Positions 44,881 through 53,933 of a stretch of 57,054 bases of DNA are shown here, piece by piece. The notes under the pieces were generated by a model that saw only the letters and a program-made list of their open reading frames with translations, was not told the origin of the DNA and searched no databases. Source of the stretch: a bacterium (GTDB lineage Bacteria > SZUA-182 > SZUA-191 > JAJRXT01). The position numbers and the translations under genes were made by a program. Location of the stretch: positions 1 through 57,054 of the forward strand of contig JAJRXT010000060.1 in the NCBI GenBank assembly GCA_024276125.1. Direction: 5' to 3'. Position 1 is the stretch's first letter, and each line of letters opens with the position of its first letter.

Positions 44881-45819
44881 ATGTCCGAATATCTAGTAAC
44901 CGGAGGCGCCGGTTTTATCGGCTCTCATATAGTATCTGCATTAATAAAAGCGGGGCAGCAGGTTAGAGTGATTGACAATTTTGCTACCGGTCGGCCTAAA
45001 AATATTGCCCCTTTTTTAGGCGATATTAAATTTTATGAGGCGGATATACGCGATGATAAGGCATTAGCTAAAGCTGTAAGCGGCGTAGATTATGTTTTGC
45101 ATCAAGCGGCAATACCTTCAGTGCCGCGCTCGGTAGCTGATCCCTTGACTTCTTTACGCGCAAATGAAGAGGGTACGCTAAAGGTATTATTAGCCGCTCG
45201 TGACGCTAAGGTCAAAAGAGTGGTTTTTGCTTCTTCTTCTTCTATATACGGCGACAGCCCTACCCTGCCCAAAGTAGAAGATATGCCTTATAATCCATTG
45301 TCTCCCTATGCCATAAATAAAGTAACCGGCGAGTTGTACTGCCGTAATTTTTATACTCTATACGGGCTTGAGACTGTAGCGATTAGATATTTTAATGTAT
45401 TCGGTCCGCGTCAGGACCCCGCCTCTCAATATTCCGCAGTAATACCAAAATTTATCAGCGCTGTGATAAATAAAAAATCCCCTACAATTTATGGCGACGG
45501 CGAGCAATCACGTGATTTTACATTTATAGACAATGTGGTATGGGCTAATATAAAGGCGGCGGGCGCCCCGAATATAGCCGGTGAAATATTCAACGTAGCT
45601 ACAGGTTATGAGATTACGGTTAATGAATTATTCTACAAAATAAGGAACATATTAAAATCGGAATTAGAGCCGGTTTATGACCCGCCGCGAGAAGGAGATA
45701 TAAAGCGCTCGCTTGCCGGTATCAAAAAGGCCAAGCGGCTGCTTAGCTATACCCCCTTGGTATCATTTGATGAAGGCTTAAAAATTACCGTGGAATGGTT
45801 TTTGCGTAACATGAGTTAA
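44881..45819 (+). CDS. NAD-dependent sugar epimerase (WbpP/GalE type)
   Basis: 312 residues of the extended short-chain dehydrogenase family. NAD-binding TGGAGFIGSHIV at about 6-17, HQAAIPSVPRSV, the catalytic SSSSIYG and YAINK (Tyr/Lys about 145-149), and the substrate loop FNVFGPRQDP. Together with the upstream dehydrogenase, C4 epimerisation of UDP-GlcNAc or its uronic acid is likely. An ATGAGGTGTAA leader gives the GAGGTG ribosome-binding site 5-8 bases before ATG. Confidence 0.9.
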   Translation: MSEYLVTGGAGFIGSHIVSALIKAGQQVRVIDNFATGRPKNIAPFLGDIKFYEADIRDDKALAKAVSGVDYVLHQAAIPSVPRSVADPLTSLRANEEGTLKVLLAARDAKVKRVVFASSSSIYGDSPTLPKVEDMPYNPLSPYAINKVTGELYCRNFYTLYGLETVAIRYFNVFGPRQDPASQYSAVIPKFISAVINKKSPTIYGDGEQSRDFTFIDNVVWANIKAAGAPNIAGEIFNVATGYEITVNELFYKIRNILKSELEPVYDPPREGDIKRSLAGIKKAKRLLSYTPLVSFDEGLKITVEWFLRNMS

Positions 45820-45842
45820 TAATACATAATTTAAGGATAACT

Positions 45843-46187
45843 ATGCGGAAAATAGAAAAACCTTGGGGTTATGAAATAATCTGGGCAAAAACTGATAAGT
45901 ATATAGGTAAGATATTACATGTTTGTGCCGGAAAAAGACTTAGTTTGCAATATCATAAAATAAAAGATGAAACACTGTATGTACAAAAAGGCTGTATTGA
46001 ACTATTATTGGGTAAAGATGAGGCGCATTTAGAAAAGAAAACCTTGAACATAGGTCAAAGCCAGCATATCCCGGCGGGTATGTTGCACCGGATGACCGCA
46101 CTTAGCGATAGTGATGTTTTTGAAGCATCCACCCCTGAACTAGATGATGTGGTGCGCTTGCAAGATGATTTTAACAGAATAACATAG
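45843..46187 (+). CDS. Cupin-domain protein, mannose-6-phosphate isomerase type II-like
   Basis: 114 residues, a single cupin. It starts EKPWGYEIIWAKTDKY, the opening of type II phosphomannose isomerase C-terminal cupins. Metal-binding candidates are the His/Glu set in LQYHKIKDETLYV and the later His in IPAGMLHRM. It is a short stand-alone form without the guanylyltransferase domain. The gene starts 23 bases after the epimerase, so it belongs to the same operon, and probably isomerises or binds a sugar phosphate for polymer precursors. Substrate unproved. Confidence 0.82.
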   Translation: MRKIEKPWGYEIIWAKTDKYIGKILHVCAGKRLSLQYHKIKDETLYVQKGCIELLLGKDEAHLEKKTLNIGQSQHIPAGMLHRMTALSDSDVFEASTPELDDVVRLQDDFNRIT

Positions 46188-46209
46188 GCATGTTCATTCA
46201 ACTTAACTA

Positions 46210-46392
46210 ATGTAAGTTCGACATAAAAGTTATTGATTTTATTGCCTTGTAGGGGAGGCGGCTTGTCCCATCTTGATAAAACGGCAATACTGTTGACTTA
46301 AAAAAGCTGTCATTGCCAACGAAGCGAAGCGCAGTGAAGAATCTACACACAATATACGAGCAGATTCTTCGGCCTTCGGCCTTAAGAATGAC
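46210..46392. repeat. Family F half-element followed by family B copy 8
   Basis: TAAGTTCGACATAAAAGTTATTG (46213-) with a CTTGTAGGGGAGG hairpin half, then family B from 46309 (GTCATTGCCAACG) to 46392 (TTAAGAATGAC). This forms the boundary between the polysaccharide locus and dnaB. Confidence 0.7.
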
Positions 46393-46443
46393 GGCTTATT
46401 GTACACTTTTTATTGGAACTCTGTACTAATTAGGACAATATTA

Positions 46444-47811
46444 ATGCAGCCGGATAATGATATATCATTACAAAAACTTCCCCCTCATAATATAGAGGCC
46501 GAACGCCTGATCTTGGGCGCAGTATTATTAGACAATGAGGCTTTAGCCAAATCGCTTACTTTGATCAAACCGAATGATTTTTATCAGCATTCTCACCGCA
46601 AAATATTTGATACCATGGTGGAGTTATTCGAGCAAAGTCAGGTAATTGATCTAGTGACCTTATCTCAGGAACTAACGCGTAAAGAAGAGCTTGATAATAT
46701 CGGCGGAGCTGCATATTTGATGGCGCTGCTTGAATCGGTGCCCACCGCGGCTCATGTTACCGCACATGCTAAAATCGTAAAAGAAAAAGCTCTATTGCGC
46801 CGCCTGCTCAATGCGGCTGCGCAAATTACCGCTGAAGGTTACGAAGACAGGGATGCAGCCGATCTGTTGCTTGACCGCGCTCAGCAATTGTTGTTTGATG
46901 TGGCTGAACAAAGAGTAGGACCCGGTTTTACCGCTATAGGCGATCTTATAGACGATACATATAAGCAGATAGAAGAGCTTTACGAAAAAAAGATGGCCGT
47001 TGCCGGCCTATCCAGCGGTTTTGATCGCTTAGATGAGATGACCTCGGGGCTGCATAAATCGGATTTAGTTATTATTGCCGGACGTCCTTCCATGGGTAAG
47101 ACCAGTTTTGCCCTAAATATCGCAGTACACGCCGCCAGCAAATCACATGTACCGGTGGCGATTTTTAGCTTGGAAACATCTAAAGAACAATTAGTTATAC
47201 GTATGTTATGCTCTGAGGCTAAAGTTGATTATCACAAAATCAGAACCGGTTATTTAGGAACAAATGATTGGAGCAGGCTGACCCGCGCTATGGGAATTTT
47301 GGCTGAAGCGCCTATTTTTATAGACGATACCCCCGGTATATCAGTAATGTAACTGCGGGCTAAGGCGCGCCAGATAAAGAAAGAACACGATATCGGCTTG
47401 GTGGTGGTGGATTATCTGCAGCTTATGAGAGGCCGCGGTAAAACGGAGAGCCGTCAGCAGGAAATATCTGAAATATCGCGCTCTTTAAAATCACTAGCTC
47501 GTGAGCTTAACATACCGTTAATCGCCCTATCTCAGTTATCCCGCGCAGTAGAATCCAGAAATCCACCCCGCCCTATTTTAGCGGATTTAAGAGAATCTGG
47601 CGCTATTGAACAGGATGCCGACTTGGTGGCTTTTATATATCGCTCTGAAGTATATAAACATGTAGAGCTTAAAGAAAAAGAAGAAGGCGTGGCTGAAATA
47701 ATAATAAGTAAACAGCGAAACGGGCCTATTGGTACGGTTAAGCTCTATTTTCTGAAACATTGTACCAGCTTTGAAAATTTCACCGCAGAGCAGGATTCTT
47801 CTTTTCATTAG
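46444..47811 (+). CDS. dnaB: Replicative DNA helicase DnaB, interrupted by in-frame TAA
   Basis: 455 residues if read through. The start ATG at 46444 (AGGAC upstream) gives [21 protein letters not shown], the standard DnaB opening; more upstream ATG is repeat-derived. N-terminal domain about 15-115, linker helix, RecA-like motor with Walker [16 protein letters not shown] at about 220, and H1a [16 protein letters not shown] at 47350-47352 (codon 303) falls in GISVM[13 protein letters not shown], where DnaB proteins have GISVMELRAKAR, so the stop replaces a highly conserved Glu (GAA). Downstream are Walker [10 protein letters not shown], the QLSRAVESR loop and the arginine finger region, all intact. 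DnaB is essential, so either another copy exists, the stop is suppressed, or the base is wrong. Confidence 0.93.
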
Positions 47812-47924
47812 AGGCTGTCACCCGTAGCCGCCGACCAACAGGCTCGGTCAGAAAACAGGTTTAAAAACCCGCGCCTACAATGGGAAAAATTTGTTCTCCT
47901 ATACTATCAAGATAGTCAATTAAC

Positions 47925-49055
47925 ATGCAATATGCGCCAAACAATTGTAATAGGCTTGAGATAGACCTATCGGCCTTAGATTATAATTTAGAAAATATAC
48001 GCCTTAAGGCAGGCAAAAACCGAAAGATATTAGCGATAGTTAAAGCCGATGCCTATGGTCACGGCGCTATAGAAATAAGCAAGCGCTTAGAATCAGGCGG
48101 CAAGGTAAATACGCTGGGCGTATCAAACGCCTGCGAGGGAATCAGGTTGCGCAAAGCCGGAATAAAGCTGCCTATTTTAGTCTTATTGGGTTTATCAGGC
48201 AGCAATCCGCAGAAAATCATAGAATATGATTTAACTCCGGTTATATATGACTCATCCTCCGCCGACAAACTGTCAAATGCCGCCCTAAAAGCAGGCAGGC
48301 GTCTTAAAATACATGTAAAAATAGATACCGGTATGGGACGGCTGGGTTATATTTGGAATAGAGCTGTAAATAACATCGAATATCTGATACACTTAAAAGG
48401 CATACAAATAGAGGGAATACTTACTCACTTTGCACAAGCGGATGCAGCGGATAAAACATTTACCAAATTACAACTATCAAGATTTGAAGATTTACTTGCC
48501 AAACTAGAAAAAAAAGAGATAAAAATACCGCTTATACATGCGGCAAACAGTGCGGCTATTATTGATTTTGCCCCTGCTTATTTTAATTTAGTGCGCCCCG
48601 GTATTATGCTTTACGGCGCCGTATCTGATAATTTGTTACGCGGTAAAATAAAACTAAAACCGGTAATGAACCTAACCAGCAGACTAATTAGTCTAAAAAA
48701 ATTACCGGCAGACAGCGCTATAAGCTATGGCCGTACATATATAACTGATAAGCCCTCAACGATAGGCATAATCCCCTTGGGTTATGCACTGGGTTTTTCG
48801 CGTGCGCTATCCAATAAGGGACAGGTATTGATTAAGGGTATACGCGCTCCCGTGGTAGGCCGCGTCTGTATGGATATTAGCTTGATTGATGTAAGCCATA
48901 TAAAAGGCGTAAATATCGGAGATGAGGTCTTAATCTGGGGTAAAAATGATGAGGGGCGCCTGCCGGTGGAAGATACCGCAGAATGCGCCGATACTATCGC
49001 TTATGAGCTTTTGTGCATGGTAGGAAAATCTTTACCAAGGTTTTATTTTTCGTAA
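47925..49055 (+). CDS. alr: Alanine racemase
   Basis: 376 residues, the usual length. PLP-binding lysine in AIVKADAYGHGA (about 37), LTHFAQAD, RPGIMLYG, and the catalytic tyrosine in the second domain near ISYGRTY...IGIIPLGYALGF and VGRVCMDISLIDV. It interconverts L- and D-alanine for peptidoglycan synthesis. The ATG start at 47925 is preceded by an AT-rich stretch without a strong ribosome-binding site. The 47812-47924 spacer holds a decayed family D segment. Confidence 0.95.
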   Translation: MQYAPNNCNRLEIDLSALDYNLENIRLKAGKNRKILAIVKADAYGHGAIEISKRLESGGKVNTLGVSNACEGIRLRKAGIKLPILVLLGLSGSNPQKIIEYDLTPVIYDSSSADKLSNAALKAGRRLKIHVKIDTGMGRLGYIWNRAVNNIEYLIHLKGIQIEGILTHFAQADAADKTFTKLQLSRFEDLLAKLEKKEIKIPLIHAANSAAIIDFAPAYFNLVRPGIMLYGAVSDNLLRGKIKLKPVMNLTSRLISLKKLPADSAISYGRTYITDKPSTIGIIPLGYALGFSRALSNKGQVLIKGIRAPVVGRVCMDISLIDVSHIKGVNIGDEVLIWGKNDEGRLPVEDTAECADTIAYELLCMVGKSLPRFYFS

Positions 49056-49069
49056 TAAAGCCTATACAA

Positions 49070-49092
49070 GAAGGTAAAAATGTTACTGCACC
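49070..49092. repeat. Direct repeat, left of hicAB
   Basis: GAAGGTAAAAATGTTACTGC plus ACC, matching 49706-49728 with two mismatches. Together the pair brackets the hicAB module. Confidence 0.7.
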
Positions 49093-49162
49093 ATTAAGCA
49101 ATTGAAAGTAACGGGGAAAACATTGCGTTATCATACGTTGAATTTATAGTTTTATAGTAAAT

Positions 49163-49417
49163 ATGAACAAGCGGAAATTACTAAATAATCTACTTTCTGG
49201 AAGCAAAAATGTTCATTTTTCAGAATTGGCAAAATATGTTCTTTTATTTGGATTCAAATTGTCTCGGATTAATGGCAGTCATCATATTTATATACATCCA
49301 GAGATACCAAAATTACTTAATCTGCAAAATGTTAAAGGAAAAGCCAAACCATATCAAATAAAGCAATTCCTGCAATTGATAGAACAATATAACCTTCAAC
49401 TGGAGGAAGAAAAATGA
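49163..49417 (+). CDS. hicA: HicA-type toxin (mRNA interferase)
   Basis: 84 residues. A HicA double-stranded-RNA-binding-like fold: LAKYVLLFGFKLSRINGSHHIYIHPE, with the catalytic histidine in GSHHIY at about 38-42, and the closing AKPYQIKQFLQLI helix. HicA cleaves mRNA when free of its antitoxin. The stop overlaps the start of hicB by four bases (ATGA), the usual toxin-first order for this system. It lies between alr and mlaE, flanked by a short direct repeat. Confidence 0.88.
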   Translation: MNKRKLLNNLLSGSKNVHFSELAKYVLLFGFKLSRINGSHHIYIHPEIPKLLNLQNVKGKAKPYQIKQFLQLIEQYNLQLEEEK

Positions 49418-49632
49418 AAGATTACCATATTAATCTATTCTACAGTGAGGAGGATGAGGGATACATTGCAGATATCCCCGATCTTAAATTTTGCTGCGCT
49501 TTTGGTATGACGCCGCAGGAAGCATTAGAAGAGGTATTAAAAGCAAAAGTCGCCTGGCTTGAAACAGCGCATAACAGTGGTAAGCCAATACCAAAACCAA
49601 CTTATCGCCCACTTATTTATAAAGTTGCGTAG
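49414..49632 (+). CDS. hicB: HicB-type antitoxin, short form
   Basis: 72 residues. The HicB partial RNase H fold: INLFYSEEDEGYIADIPDLKFCCAFGMTPQEALEEVLKAK, closing with PIPKPTYRPLIYK. There is no C-terminal ribbon-helix-helix or HTH DNA-binding domain, as in short HicB proteins, so autoregulation must work otherwise. It would neutralise HicA. Confidence 0.88.
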   Translation: MKDYHINLFYSEEDEGYIADIPDLKFCCAFGMTPQEALEEVLKAKVAWLETAHNSGKPIPKPTYRPLIYKVA

Positions 49633-49705
49633 TTTTTGGTCTTTTGACTTGTTTCAAACCAAAATATCAAATTATCGCATCAAACATAAACTGGAAGCTA
49701 TAGCG

Positions 49706-49728
49706 GAAGGTAAAAATGTTGCTACACC
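49706..49728. repeat. Direct repeat, right of hicAB
   Basis: Partner of 49070-49092; in frame it would read EGKNVATP against EGKNVTAP for the left copy, so both may descend from the same coding fragment. Confidence 0.7.
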
Positions 49729-49741
49729 CTCTATTAATTAA

Positions 49742-49798
49742 AAAAAAAATGAAAAAAGCATCCCTTTTGAGCAAGCTATATCAGAATTAGAACTTTAA
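49742..49798 (+). pseudogene. Possible fragment of exodeoxyribonuclease VII small subunit (xseB)
   Basis: Eighteen codons reading KKNEKSIPFEQAISELEL before a TAA. E. coli XseB starts with KKNE and has SFEKALSELE, so the resemblance is close, but the rest of the protein and a start codon in frame are missing. A TAA precedes it. This may be a decayed remnant or coincidence. Confidence 0.3.
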
Positions 49799-49821
49799 TC
49801 AAACAAAGCTGATAAAATATT

Positions 49822-50592
49822 ATGATAAAATGGCTGGAAATAATAGGTAGTAAGGTTATCTTTCTTCTTGAGGAAATCGGCAGGATTGTACAACTGTTTT
49901 TTTCTACAATCAGTTTAATGATTCGTCCCCCGTATAGATTCAAACATACCATGCTGCAACTGGAAGAGGTGGGATTTAACTCTATACCGGTGGCCTTGAT
50001 TACAGCTACCTTTACCGGCATGGTGCTGGCGCTGCAAAGCTACGTGGGCTTTAGGCGCTTTAATGCCGAGGCATTAGTAGGTACGGTGGTGGCTTTATCC
50101 ATAACCCGTGAACTGGGTCCTGTTTTAACCGGCCTGATTGTCGCGGGCCGCGCCGGTTCTGCTATGGCCGCTGAGCTTGGCACTATGCGGGTTACTGAAC
50201 AGATAGACGCTTTGGAAACCATGGCGGTTAATCCAATTAAATATTTAGTGGTTCCCCGCTTTATAGCCAGCCTGATAGCCCTGCCGCTGCTTACTGTATT
50301 TGCCGATCTAGTGGGTATTATCGGCGGTTTTTTGGTAAGTGTGCAAATGCTGGGAGCTAATCCTGTGGTTTATATCAGGCGGACGGTAAATTATATGGAA
50401 TTAAACGATATCTACAGCGGACTCTTAAAGGCTGCGATATTCGGTATAATTATTGCCATTGTCGGTTGCTATAAGGGTTTTTATACAAAAGGGGGGGCAG
50501 AAGGCGTGGGACGCGCCACTACCGGAGCAGTGGTTTTAGCTTCCATGTTAATACTTATATCAGATTATTTTCTAACCGCATTGTTGTTTTAA
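49822..50592 (+). CDS. mlaE: MlaE-family phospholipid ABC transporter permease
   Basis: 256 residues with about six membrane segments. The family hallmark, SITRELGPVLTGLIVAGRAG followed by AAELGTMRVTEQIDALETM, is complete at about 91-135. MlaE with the ATPase MlaF moves phospholipid between inner and outer membranes to keep outer-membrane asymmetry. mlaF starts three bases later. An IPVALITATFTGMV opening segment and NPVVYIRR loop are as expected. Confidence 0.95.
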   Translation: MIKWLEIIGSKVIFLLEEIGRIVQLFFSTISLMIRPPYRFKHTMLQLEEVGFNSIPVALITATFTGMVLALQSYVGFRRFNAEALVGTVVALSITRELGPVLTGLIVAGRAGSAMAAELGTMRVTEQIDALETMAVNPIKYLVVPRFIASLIALPLLTVFADLVGIIGGFLVSVQMLGANPVVYIRRTVNYMELNDIYSGLLKAAIFGIIIAIVGCYKGFYTKGGAEGVGRATTGAVVLASMLILISDYFLTALLF

Positions 50593-50594
50593 TT

Positions 50595-51344
50595 ATGATA
50601 AAGGTTATAGATATATATAAGCGTTTTGGGGGGAAAGAGGTCTTAAAGGGCGCCTGCCTGCATATAAAAAAGGGCGAATCAATGGTAGTTATCGGAGGCA
50701 GCGGCTGCGGTAAAAGCGTACTTATGAAACATGTTATCGGCCTTTTGCGCCCTGATTCCGGTCAGGTTTTCATAGACGGTCAAGATATTGCCAATATGTC
50801 GAATAAAGAATTAAGGCAGACGCGTAAAAAATTCGGTATGCTGTTTCAGATGGCGGCTTTGTTTGATTCCATGTACGTCTGGGAAAATGTGGGTTTTGGC
50901 CTGCTCGAGCATACGGATTTATCTGAGGCGGACATTAAAAAGATAGTAACCCAAAAACTTAATATGGTGGGTTTATCAGAAGTGGAGAATTTAAAACCGG
51001 CTGAGCTATCCGGCGGTATGCGAAAACGCGTGGGACTAGCCAGAGCCATTGCAATGGACCCGCAAATACTATTATATGACGAGCCGACTACCGGCCTTGA
51101 TCCGATTATGGCTGACGCCATTAATGATTTAATCATAGATATGCAGCAAAAATTAAACGTCACCTCTCTTACCATTACCCACGATATGGTAAGCGCCTAT
51201 AAAATAGCCGACCGTATAGCTATGCTGTATGAGGGAAAAATTATCGAAGTAGGCAGCCCTGATGAGATAAAAAACACGCAAAATCCAATAGTAAAGCAAT
51301 TTATAACCGGAAGTGCAGTGGGACCTATTACCGCCAAATGCTAA
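50595..51344 (+). CDS. mlaF: MlaF-family ABC ATPase
   Basis: 249 residues. Walker A GGSGCGKSVLMKHVIG at about 34, Q-loop LFQMAALFDSM, signature LSGGMRKRVGLARA, Walker B ILLYDEPTTGLDP and H-loop THDM. The unusual FDSMYVWENVGF segment is characteristic of MlaF. It pairs with MlaE. The substrate-binding MlaD gene normally follows, but here repeats follow instead, so MlaD must be encoded elsewhere or has been lost. Confidence 0.95.
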   Translation: MIKVIDIYKRFGGKEVLKGACLHIKKGESMVVIGGSGCGKSVLMKHVIGLLRPDSGQVFIDGQDIANMSNKELRQTRKKFGMLFQMAALFDSMYVWENVGFGLLEHTDLSEADIKKIVTQKLNMVGLSEVENLKPAELSGGMRKRVGLARAIAMDPQILLYDEPTTGLDPIMADAINDLIIDMQQKLNVTSLTITHDMVSAYKIADRIAMLYEGKIIEVGSPDEIKNTQNPIVKQFITGSAVGPITAKC

Positions 51345-51379
51345 TGGAACGTTTTTTAAAATAAGGACACATTCGTTTT

Positions 51380-51455
51380 GTCATTCTGAACGCAGCGCAG
51401 TGAAGAATCTGTTTACATATGCGAGTAGATTCTTCAGCTTTTAAGCCTCATTCTT
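51380..51455. repeat. Family B palindromic repeat, copy 9 (right end altered)
   Basis: GTCATTCTGAACGC...AGATTCTTCAGC..., the right arm running into the next element. Confidence 0.7.
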
Positions 51456-51456
51456 A

Positions 51457-51700
51457 ACTCATGTTACGCAAAGCTTGCTTCTTGATGTAGACTTAAATGT
51501 AGGGTGGAACAAGCCCTTGTTAGAAATAAGCCTGCAAAAAAATATGTTATGCCTACGTTTTTGATAGTTGCGGTTCCACCATTGTTATTTTATAACTAAT
51601 TGCAAGCATGGTGGATTAGGGGTAATCTATTTGCTATTTTGGTGTTCTCTAAGTATATAATAAGTACCTGCTATACAAGACCCCTTAATCCACCCTACAG
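51457..51700. repeat. Family A element, copy 4
   Basis: ACTCATGTTACGCAAAGC at the left with GTAGGGTGGAACAAGCCC; the internal blocks are in the opposite orientation to copies 1 and 3 (GCGGTTCCACCATTG, then GGTGGATTAGGGGTAAT, and CTTAATCCACCCTACA at the right end). Confidence 0.7.
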
Positions 51701-51715
51701 CAGCGTTGTCGTCTT

Positions 51716-51835
51716 TGTTTCGGGGTGTCTCATCCCGAAACATAAAGAACTGTCATTCTTGAACGAAACGAAGTGGAGTGAAGAATCTACCCCCATATGC
51801 AAGTAGATTCTTCGGCCTACGGCCTTAAGAATGAC
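51716..51835. repeat. Family C palindrome followed by family B copy 10
   Basis: TGTTTCGGGGTGTCTCATCCC...AAACAT at 51716-51742, then GTCATTCTTGAACG (51752) to TTAAGAATGAC (51835). The same arrangement, C beside B, recurs near 2112-2283 and 19835-20005. Confidence 0.75.
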
Positions 51836-51927
51836 AGGCTAAAAAAAGCTTTTTATTATTTGTATTGGCTTAAATCAACAGCATTGGGACAAGCTCCACC
51901 CCTATAAAACCCACACATCACTTACTT

Positions 51928-53826
51928 ATGCCCAAATCCGATTTAGAACAAATTTTTAGCGCCGGCGGCTTACTGGCCGAGCGTCTGCCGAATTATGAAC
52001 TGCGACCTGAGCAGCTTTGTATGAGCCGGAAGGTACAGGATATTCTGAATGAGAGCGGTATCCTGCTGGTAGAAGCGGGCACCGGTACCGGAAAGACCTT
52101 GGCCTATCTGATACCTGCGATATTAAGCAGACGCAAGCTGGTAGTATCAACCGGCACCAAAAACCTGCAAGAGCAGCTTTTCTTTAAAGACATTCCATTT
52201 TTAAAAAAATGCCTGAATTTAAATTTTTCAGTATGTTATATGAAAGGACGGAGTAATTATCTGTGTTTGCGCAGGTTTTATGAATACCTGAAGCAGCCGC
52301 TGTTATCTGAGCGCCGTGAAGTACGCTATCTTGAATTAATCAAACATTGGGGAACAAATACCAAAAGCGGCGACCGGGCGCAATTAGACGAATTGCCCGA
52401 TAAATGCGCCACCTGGCATAATGTATGCTCCAAAAGCGAGCATTGCATAGGACAAAAGTGCGGATATTTTGAGGATTGCTTTATTACCAAAATGAGGCAG
52501 GATGCGGCGCGGGCGGATTTGATTATAGTAAATCATCATTTGTTTTTTGCGGATATGGCTGTAAGAGGGCAATGCGGCGGATAGGTTATCCCGAATTATA
52601 GCGGGGTAATTTTTGATGAGGCTCATCAGGTAGAAGATATAGCCACCCAATATTTCGGTCTTACGGTAAGTAATTACAATTTAGATGATTTATTAAGCGC
52701 TGTAAAAAGACAACTTGCCGCAAGCAGTAAACTGGACGATGAATTTTTACGGCTTATAGAGACCATCGGTATGCGCCTGCCGCATTTTTTCTAGCAGTTT
52801 AAGAGACAAGAAAGCAAATACTGTCTGCCTGCGACTAACGCGGAGATCGGCAAGATTTTTGCTGAATTAAGTAATGCCTTAGAGCTGTTAAAGGCAAAAT
52901 TAACCGGCCTGCCGGATGCCGCAGAAGAGATAATAAGCTGCGCACATAGGGCAGGCGAAATAAGAGCGGCTTTAGAATTTATATTAAAACAAGCAGATAC
53001 AGAATATGTATACTGGTGCGAGCAGCGCGGCGCCTGAGTATATCTTAGGGCATCGCCGATTGAGATTGCATCTGAGCTAAACAAATTATACGAAAACACA
53101 CAACATGTAATATTTACATCAGCCACCCTGTCTACACAGAATAATTTTTCCTTTATTAAACGGCAATTGGGTATAACAAAAAGCCATGATTTAATACTAA
53201 AGAGCCACTTTGATTACAGCAAGCAGGCCGTATTATATATTCCCCGCCACCTGCCGGCGCCTACATCCGCTGATTTTACATGCGCTATGACCAAGGAAAT
53301 ATACGCTGTCTTGGAAAAGAGCAAGGGCCGTGCGCTGGTTTTGTTTACCAGTTTTAACAATCTGGACAGGGTTTATCAGAGTTTAAAACCCGTATTGCCC
53401 TATACCTTACTAAAACAGGGAGAAAAAAGCAAAGCGGCGCTGCTTCGCGAATTTAAAGAGGATACCAATTCCGTATTACTGGCTACCAGCAGTTTTTGGG
53501 AGGGCGTGGATGTGCCGGGCGAGGCTTTAAGCTGCGTTATTATAGACAGACTGCCCTTTGCCGTACCCAGCGAACCGCTGATAAAAGCGCGCATAGAGCA
53601 TATTAAACAAAAAGACGGCAATCCGTTTTTAGATTATCAGGTGCCTATGGCGATTATTTCATTAAAACAGGGATTCGGACGCCTGATCCGAAACAGCCGC
53701 GATAAGGGAATATTGGTATTATTGGATAACCGCATATCACGGCGTTATTACGGGCGCATGTTTTTATCCAGCCTGCCGAAATGCAATGTACAATACAGGA
53801 TTACCGGTTTAACGGATTTTATTTAA
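51928..53826 (+). CDS. dinG: DinG/YoaA-family Fe-S DNA helicase, interrupted by three in-frame stops
   Basis: 632 residues if read through, in one frame. Walker A EAGTGTGKTLAYLIPA at about 50; Fe-S-cluster cysteines in GRSNYLC, VCSKSEHC and KCGYFEDC; DLIIVNHHLFFAD; motif II VIFDEAHQVED; motif VI QGFGRLIRN near the end. Stops are TAG 52582-52584 (codon 219; GG-stop-VIPNY, family Glu), TAG 52792-52794 (codon 289) and TGA 53035-53037 (codon 370; QRGA-stop-VYLRASPIE, family Gly). Each is a G-to-T change from GAG, an unknown codon and GGA. Function in the family: 5'-3' unwinding of D-loops, R-loops and damaged replication forks. With three stops this is the best candidate for a true pseudogene in the window, yet motifs after each stop remain perfect. 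Confidence 0.88.
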
Positions 53827-53933
53827 GACTGGATAAAGCAGAGAGCTAATCTCCAGATTTAAAGAACCTCTTGCAATATTCGATGTTTCGATTTGTCCTC
53901 AAGCCAAAACGGTTAAAGGCGCTTTTCTTGGCT

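Noticed and set aside
49559-49741. 60-residue open frame overlapping the end of hicB
   Set aside because: Its first half is a hicB shadow; only its last codons resemble the flanking repeat, so it is not a gene.
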